DNA of 24,083 nucleotides from a virus, in IMG/VR virus record IMGVR_UViG_3300025108_000383, positions 1 through 24,083 of that record; one strand, written 5' to 3'. A program made the translations under genes and the position numbers. The notes under the pieces were generated by a model. That model saw nothing but the letters and a program-made list of their open reading frames with translations, was not told the origin of the DNA and did no database searches. The number at the start of each line of letters is the position of its first letter. Within the stretch, counting starts at the first letter, position 1. Positions 21,472 to 24,083 of the stretch are shown in pieces.

Positions 21472-23631
21472 ATGTCAAGTTTTGACTGGCTAGATAACCT
21501 TAGCAACAAAGCGTCTGACCTTTGGGATAGCACAGATTGGGGTACCGTTGCTCAATTAGGCGCTGGGGCGTATTTAACAGCCCGGGGTGTAGGCTCTCCG
21601 ACGTCTGACCCTGTGGGTTATCAAGGCAAAGTAGTGAAGCGCGTACCTATTCGTGAGCGTGTGCCACAGACGTATGACCCTAATAGACGCCCGGGTGAAG
21701 CAGGACGTCGTTATTTTACCAGTACGCAGTTCTTAGATAGCCCACAAGCAGCGAGTAACGTATCCAAGAGCGAGCGCATTTTAGACCCTACAGGTGCTCA
21801 AATTATAGGCACTGAAGCCATACCAGACCGTGTGTTGGGTGATACTCAAATTATTGGTACCACTGCAGTGCCCGACACGGTGCTAAGTGACAACCCAGTG
21901 ATTGGTACTGCTGTAGTGCCAGAAACTATTGACGACCCAGACAACCCCGGCACCGCTATCCCCAACCCTGCAAGGGAGGGCAAACAGTTTACAGCCGAGG
22001 GTTATGAGATACTTGATACGGCGTCGTATGACCCCGCTAAAGCGTACACATCTGACGGGTACGAAGTTATCTCTCAAGGAGAACGCAGCCTATTTAATAC
22101 CTATACTGACGACGGATTCTTAGTCCTTGACCCAACTTTATACGACCCTAACAAAACGTACAGCGAAACTGGGTTTGAGGTTTTGTCACCCAGTCAACGT
22201 GAGGAAGGCAAGCAGTACACTGCCGAAGGTTTTGAGGTACTAGACACCGATGCGTATGACCCTGATGCAACATACAGCGAAGAGGGTGTGCGTGTGGTAT
22301 CCCCAGAAGGTTTTTACACGCAAGAAGAGATAGCACGACAAGGAGCCAGAGCGGAAGCGTTAGGGCTAGCTGCTCTTAATGAAGCCAACCCTGTGTTAGC
22401 TGCGAAAGGCGGGATAATGAAGACTCGGGAGTACAATCGCGGGGGAAATGTACAACAAATGACCGGTGGGCGGTATTTGGCCGGAACCACTGACGGTATG
22501 GCTGATGAGGTACCTTCTAGTATAGACGGTGTGCAGCCCGCTGCATTAAGCGACGGCGAGTTTGTCATACCTGCAGATGTAGTGAGTCACTTAGGCAACG
22601 GTAACTCTACCGCTGGAGCAAAGGTATTAGACGATATGATGACCAACGTACGTAAAGCACGCACGGGTAACCCGGAGCAGGGGAAAGAAATTAACCCACA
22701 ACAAGTTATGTCGCGTGCGGGTGGCGGCCTTGCCAACTTACCGCAGTATGCAAGTGGAGGCACAGTAAAACGTTTTAGCAACGGGGGTACGACAGCAGAT
22801 GAAGCTACGGCGGCTTCTGATTTAGACACCCCAGATTTTACTGCTGAAGTAGCGGGAACCGAGGATTCGCTGGCTAACTGGGCCGGTGATTATGTAACTG
22901 ATTTTCTTGGTAGGGCGCAAGGCTTGGCTGATCTGCCGTATGAAGCCTATACTGGCCCATTAACTGCGGGTGCTTCGGGTATTCAACAAGAAGCGTTTGG
23001 CACTGCGGGCACTATGGATACGAGTGGCACCCAGATGGGAGCGTTCGACCAAGCAGCAGCACAACAGTACATGAACCCTTACATGGACGCTGCACTACAA
23101 CCACAAATACGTCTCGCACAAGAAGAAGCTGCGCGGCAGCGACTAGAAAACGCCAGCCGTATGACTCAAGCCGGTTCGTACGGAGGGTCACGCCAAGCTA
23201 TATTGGAAGCGCTAAACCAGCAAAACTTAGCTCAAAATATATCCGATATTACAGCACAAGGGTACAACACAGCGTATGAACAAGCACGTGACCAGTTTGG
23301 CCGCGAGAAAGACTACGGCCTTGCTGCACTACAAACGCAAGGCGAGCTAGGCCGAATACAGCGTGATATTGCAGCTGAAGGTATAGCTGCAGACAAGGCG
23401 CAGTTTGAGGAAGAGCGAGACTTTGAATACAAGATGCCTACGTATTTGTCTTCACTCTTGCAGGGGCTACCCACAAACGCGAGAAACACTACTTACACAC
23501 AACAAGACTCGCTGTCACAGGCCATAGGCAATACCGCAGGTGTTTCAGAATTGTACGATTTTCTTTTCCAAAACAACAACGATAGCAGCAACAATAACAG
23601 CAACAACAATGACAGCAACAGCAGCAATTAG
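21472..23631 (+). CDS. repeat-bearing virion-type protein (719 aa)
   Basis: Residues 1-100 start SFDWLDNLSNKASDLWDSTD and continue to basic VVKRVPIRERVPQTYDPNRR. Residues 108-155 are three 16-residue repeats and 170-283 six 19-residue repeats. Next come AAKGGIM (310-316), a Gly-rich RGGNVQQMTGGRYLAG, and the block DGMADEVPSSIDGVQPAALS-DGEFVIPADVVSHLGNG (about 341-378). I recall that block as a common mark of marine phage structural proteins. ASGGTVKRFSNGG follows at 427-439. The C-terminal half is helical and Gln/Ala-rich (YMNPYMDAALQPQIRLAQEE; GGSRQAILEALNQQNLAQNI). The last 19 residues are Asn/Ser/Asp only. A virion or ejected role is inferred. AGGTGA precedes the ATG; the gap to the giant gene is three bases. 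Confidence 0.7.
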   Translation: MSSFDWLDNLSNKASDLWDSTDWGTVAQLGAGAYLTARGVGSPTSDPVGYQGKVVKRVPIRERVPQTYDPNRRPGEAGRRYFTSTQFLDSPQAASNVSKSERILDPTGAQIIGTEAIPDRVLGDTQIIGTTAVPDTVLSDNPVIGTAVVPETIDDPDNPGTAIPNPAREGKQFTAEGYEILDTASYDPAKAYTSDGYEVISQGERSLFNTYTDDGFLVLDPTLYDPNKTYSETGFEVLSPSQREEGKQYTAEGFEVLDTDAYDPDATYSEEGVRVVSPEGFYTQEEIARQGARAEALGLAALNEANPVLAAKGGIMKTREYNRGGNVQQMTGGRYLAGTTDGMADEVPSSIDGVQPAALSDGEFVIPADVVSHLGNGNSTAGAKVLDDMMTNVRKARTGNPEQGKEINPQQVMSRAGGGLANLPQYASGGTVKRFSNGGTTADEATAASDLDTPDFTAEVAGTEDSLANWAGDYVTDFLGRAQGLADLPYEAYTGPLTAGASGIQQEAFGTAGTMDTSGTQMGAFDQAAAQQYMNPYMDAALQPQIRLAQEEAARQRLENASRMTQAGSYGGSRQAILEALNQQNLAQNISDITAQGYNTAYEQARDQFGREKDYGLAALQTQGELGRIQRDIAAEGIAADKAQFEEERDFEYKMPTYLSSLLQGLPTNARNTTYTQQDSLSQAIGNTAGVSELYDFLFQNNNDSSNNNSNNNDSNSSN
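21793..21936 (+). repeat. three 16-residue tandem repeats
   Basis: Residues 108-155 of the 719-residue protein align as GAQIIGTEAIPDRVLG, DTQIIGTTAVPDTVLS and DNPVIGTAVVPETIDD, a 48-base period with the shared core [IV]IGTxA[IV]P[DE]. They are followed within 15 residues by a second, different array. Confidence 0.75.
21979..22320 (+). repeat. six exact-length 19-residue tandem repeats
   Basis: Residues 170-283 divide without gaps into six 19-residue units (57-base period): GKQFTAEGYEILDTASYDP, AKAYTSDGYEVISQGERSL, FNTYTDDGFLVLDPTLYDP, NKTYSETGFEVLSPSQREE, GKQYTAEGFEVLDTDAYDP and DATYSEEGVRVVSPEGFYT. The core is YTxxG[FY]EV[LI]. Units 1 and 5 are almost the same, and units ending YDP (1, 3, 5) alternate with others, suggesting duplication of pairs. 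Confidence 0.82.
23572..23628 (+). repeat. Asn/Ser/Asp low-complexity tail (AAC/AGC-rich triplets)
   Basis: Residues 701-719 read NNNDSSNNNSNNNDSNSSN, coded by runs of AAC, AAT, AGC and GAT/GAC triplets. It ends the 719-residue protein and is likely disordered. Triplet slippage could change its length between relatives. Confidence 0.75.
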
Positions 23632-23639
23632 AGAGAATT

Positions 23640-24083
23640 ATGGCTAATTACAGAGACGGTATAGCGGGACTGGCCAGTGGTATTAACCATACTGCGGCTA
23701 TGAACATGAACACCCCACAGAAGATAAAGCCTAAAGGCGGTAATCAAGGTATTACTGACCAGCTTGTCGATGCTGCTGCATACGCGGAAGTTGTCAACAA
23801 ACAAAAAGCAGCTAAGAACCAGATGCTAATGGCGCAAGCGCAGAAAGAAGGCACTGTAGCCGAGCAAATGCAGCAAGCGGCTATGGGTGGTGCAAGGGAG
23901 AAGTTATCGGGTACAGCACAACAAGTTGCCGATACTATGGGTACTCGACAGAAGCGAGCAGAAGGTGCGCAGCGTAATATGTTGAAAAAGGCTATGAACC
24001 CTCGACAGGGTATAGCTTCCATGATGCCGCGCCCAGCCCCACAACAGCGCCCTGCGCCGCCTACTCCTCAAGGTATGCCCCAA
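23640..24083 (+). CDS. Gln/Ala/Met-rich virion-type protein, 3' end cut by window
   Basis: An open frame from ATG 23640 with no stop in its 148 codons to the window edge. It begins MANYRDGIAGLASGINHTAA, then MNMNTPQKIKPKGGNQGITD and QLVDAAAYAEVVNKQKAA. The rest is helical and rich in Gln, Ala, Met and Lys, ending Pro-rich (PRPAPQQRPAPPTPQ). GAGAGAA lies upstream with close spacing, after the preceding TAG at 23629-23631. The KPKGGNQ piece shows the same KGG theme as its neighbours. Its position after two large virion-type genes suggests another virion or ejection component. Family not recognised. Confidence 0.65.
   Translation, partial: MANYRDGIAGLASGINHTAAMNMNTPQKIKPKGGNQGITDQLVDAAAYAEVVNKQKAAKNQMLMAQAQKEGTVAEQMQQAAMGGAREKLSGTAQQVADTMGTRQKRAEGAQRNMLKKAMNPRQGIASMMPRPAPQQRPAPPTPQGMPQ

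Noticed and set aside
1-24083. Diversity-generating retroelement, CRISPR array, tRNA, insertion sequence or integrase
   Set aside because: No reverse transcriptase or template/variable repeat, no regular spaced DNA repeat, no cloverleaf and no transposase or recombinase motifs were seen by eye. A formal search was not possible.

Overview
The window is a piece of a tailed-phage (Caudoviricetes) genome. Every supported gene is on the + strand. Genes abut or overlap by 1 to 14 bases, or are separated by at most 18 bases, and no host genes are visible. The content looks like a marine short-tailed (podovirus-like) phage or prophage of a Gram-negative bacterium. It has two neck/adaptor-type proteins, a long tail-nozzle-type protein, fibre-type proteins with 'YTTNLGLAKPQQGTEDGAWG' and 'NLTVTGTTTL' signatures, a 3-TM holin, an M15 peptidase, and a 3,388-residue giant protein of the kind I recall from uncultured marine phages. 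Terminase, portal, capsid and replication genes are absent and presumably lie outside the window. Host and taxonomy cannot be fixed from this sequence alone.

Layout. (1) 5-1148: four small, very basic Lys/Gly-rich proteins. Two resemble domain-of-unknown-function families that I recall as DUF6321 and DUF5872. (2) 1152-2901: neck module with a gp4/tubular-A-like protein, a two-CxxC zinc-ribbon protein and an SU10-type adaptor. (3) 2903-5188: surface or fibre-type structural proteins plus two unassigned proteins. (4) 5185-7167: lysis region with two small single-TM proteins, an odd dual-frame segment (5766-5959), an Fn3-like protein with a hydrophobic tail, a 3-TM holin and an M15 endolysin. 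(5) 7176-10367: nozzle-like protein, second fibre and a tail-assembly-chaperone-like protein. (6) 10376-11298: a Lys-tailed unknown protein and a GNAT acetyltransferase. (7) 11302-24083: the giant protein (42% of the window), a 719-residue repeat protein and the start of another virion-type gene.

How it may work together (inference). The neck, nozzle and fibre genes would build the short tail and bind the host. The holin and M15 peptidase would release progeny. The giant protein and its neighbour are probably virion proteins. Long hydrophobic Gly/Ala segments, near absence of cysteine, a degenerate ~45-60-residue repeat array, a coiled coil and a dockerin/EF-hand-like loop fit an extended protein that may be ejected or form a long appendage. 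Translation appears heavily coupled through TAATG, ATGA, TAGTG and GTGA overlaps. I found no promoter, terminator, tRNA, CRISPR, insertion sequence or integrase.

Most unusual points: the giant protein and its repeat array; an exact 19-residue-period array (six copies) and a 16-residue array (three copies) in the next gene; an in-frame ochre codon splitting a coupled small ORF at 5801-5959; and a recurring K/R-x-GG-x-[VI] motif found at both ends of the window.
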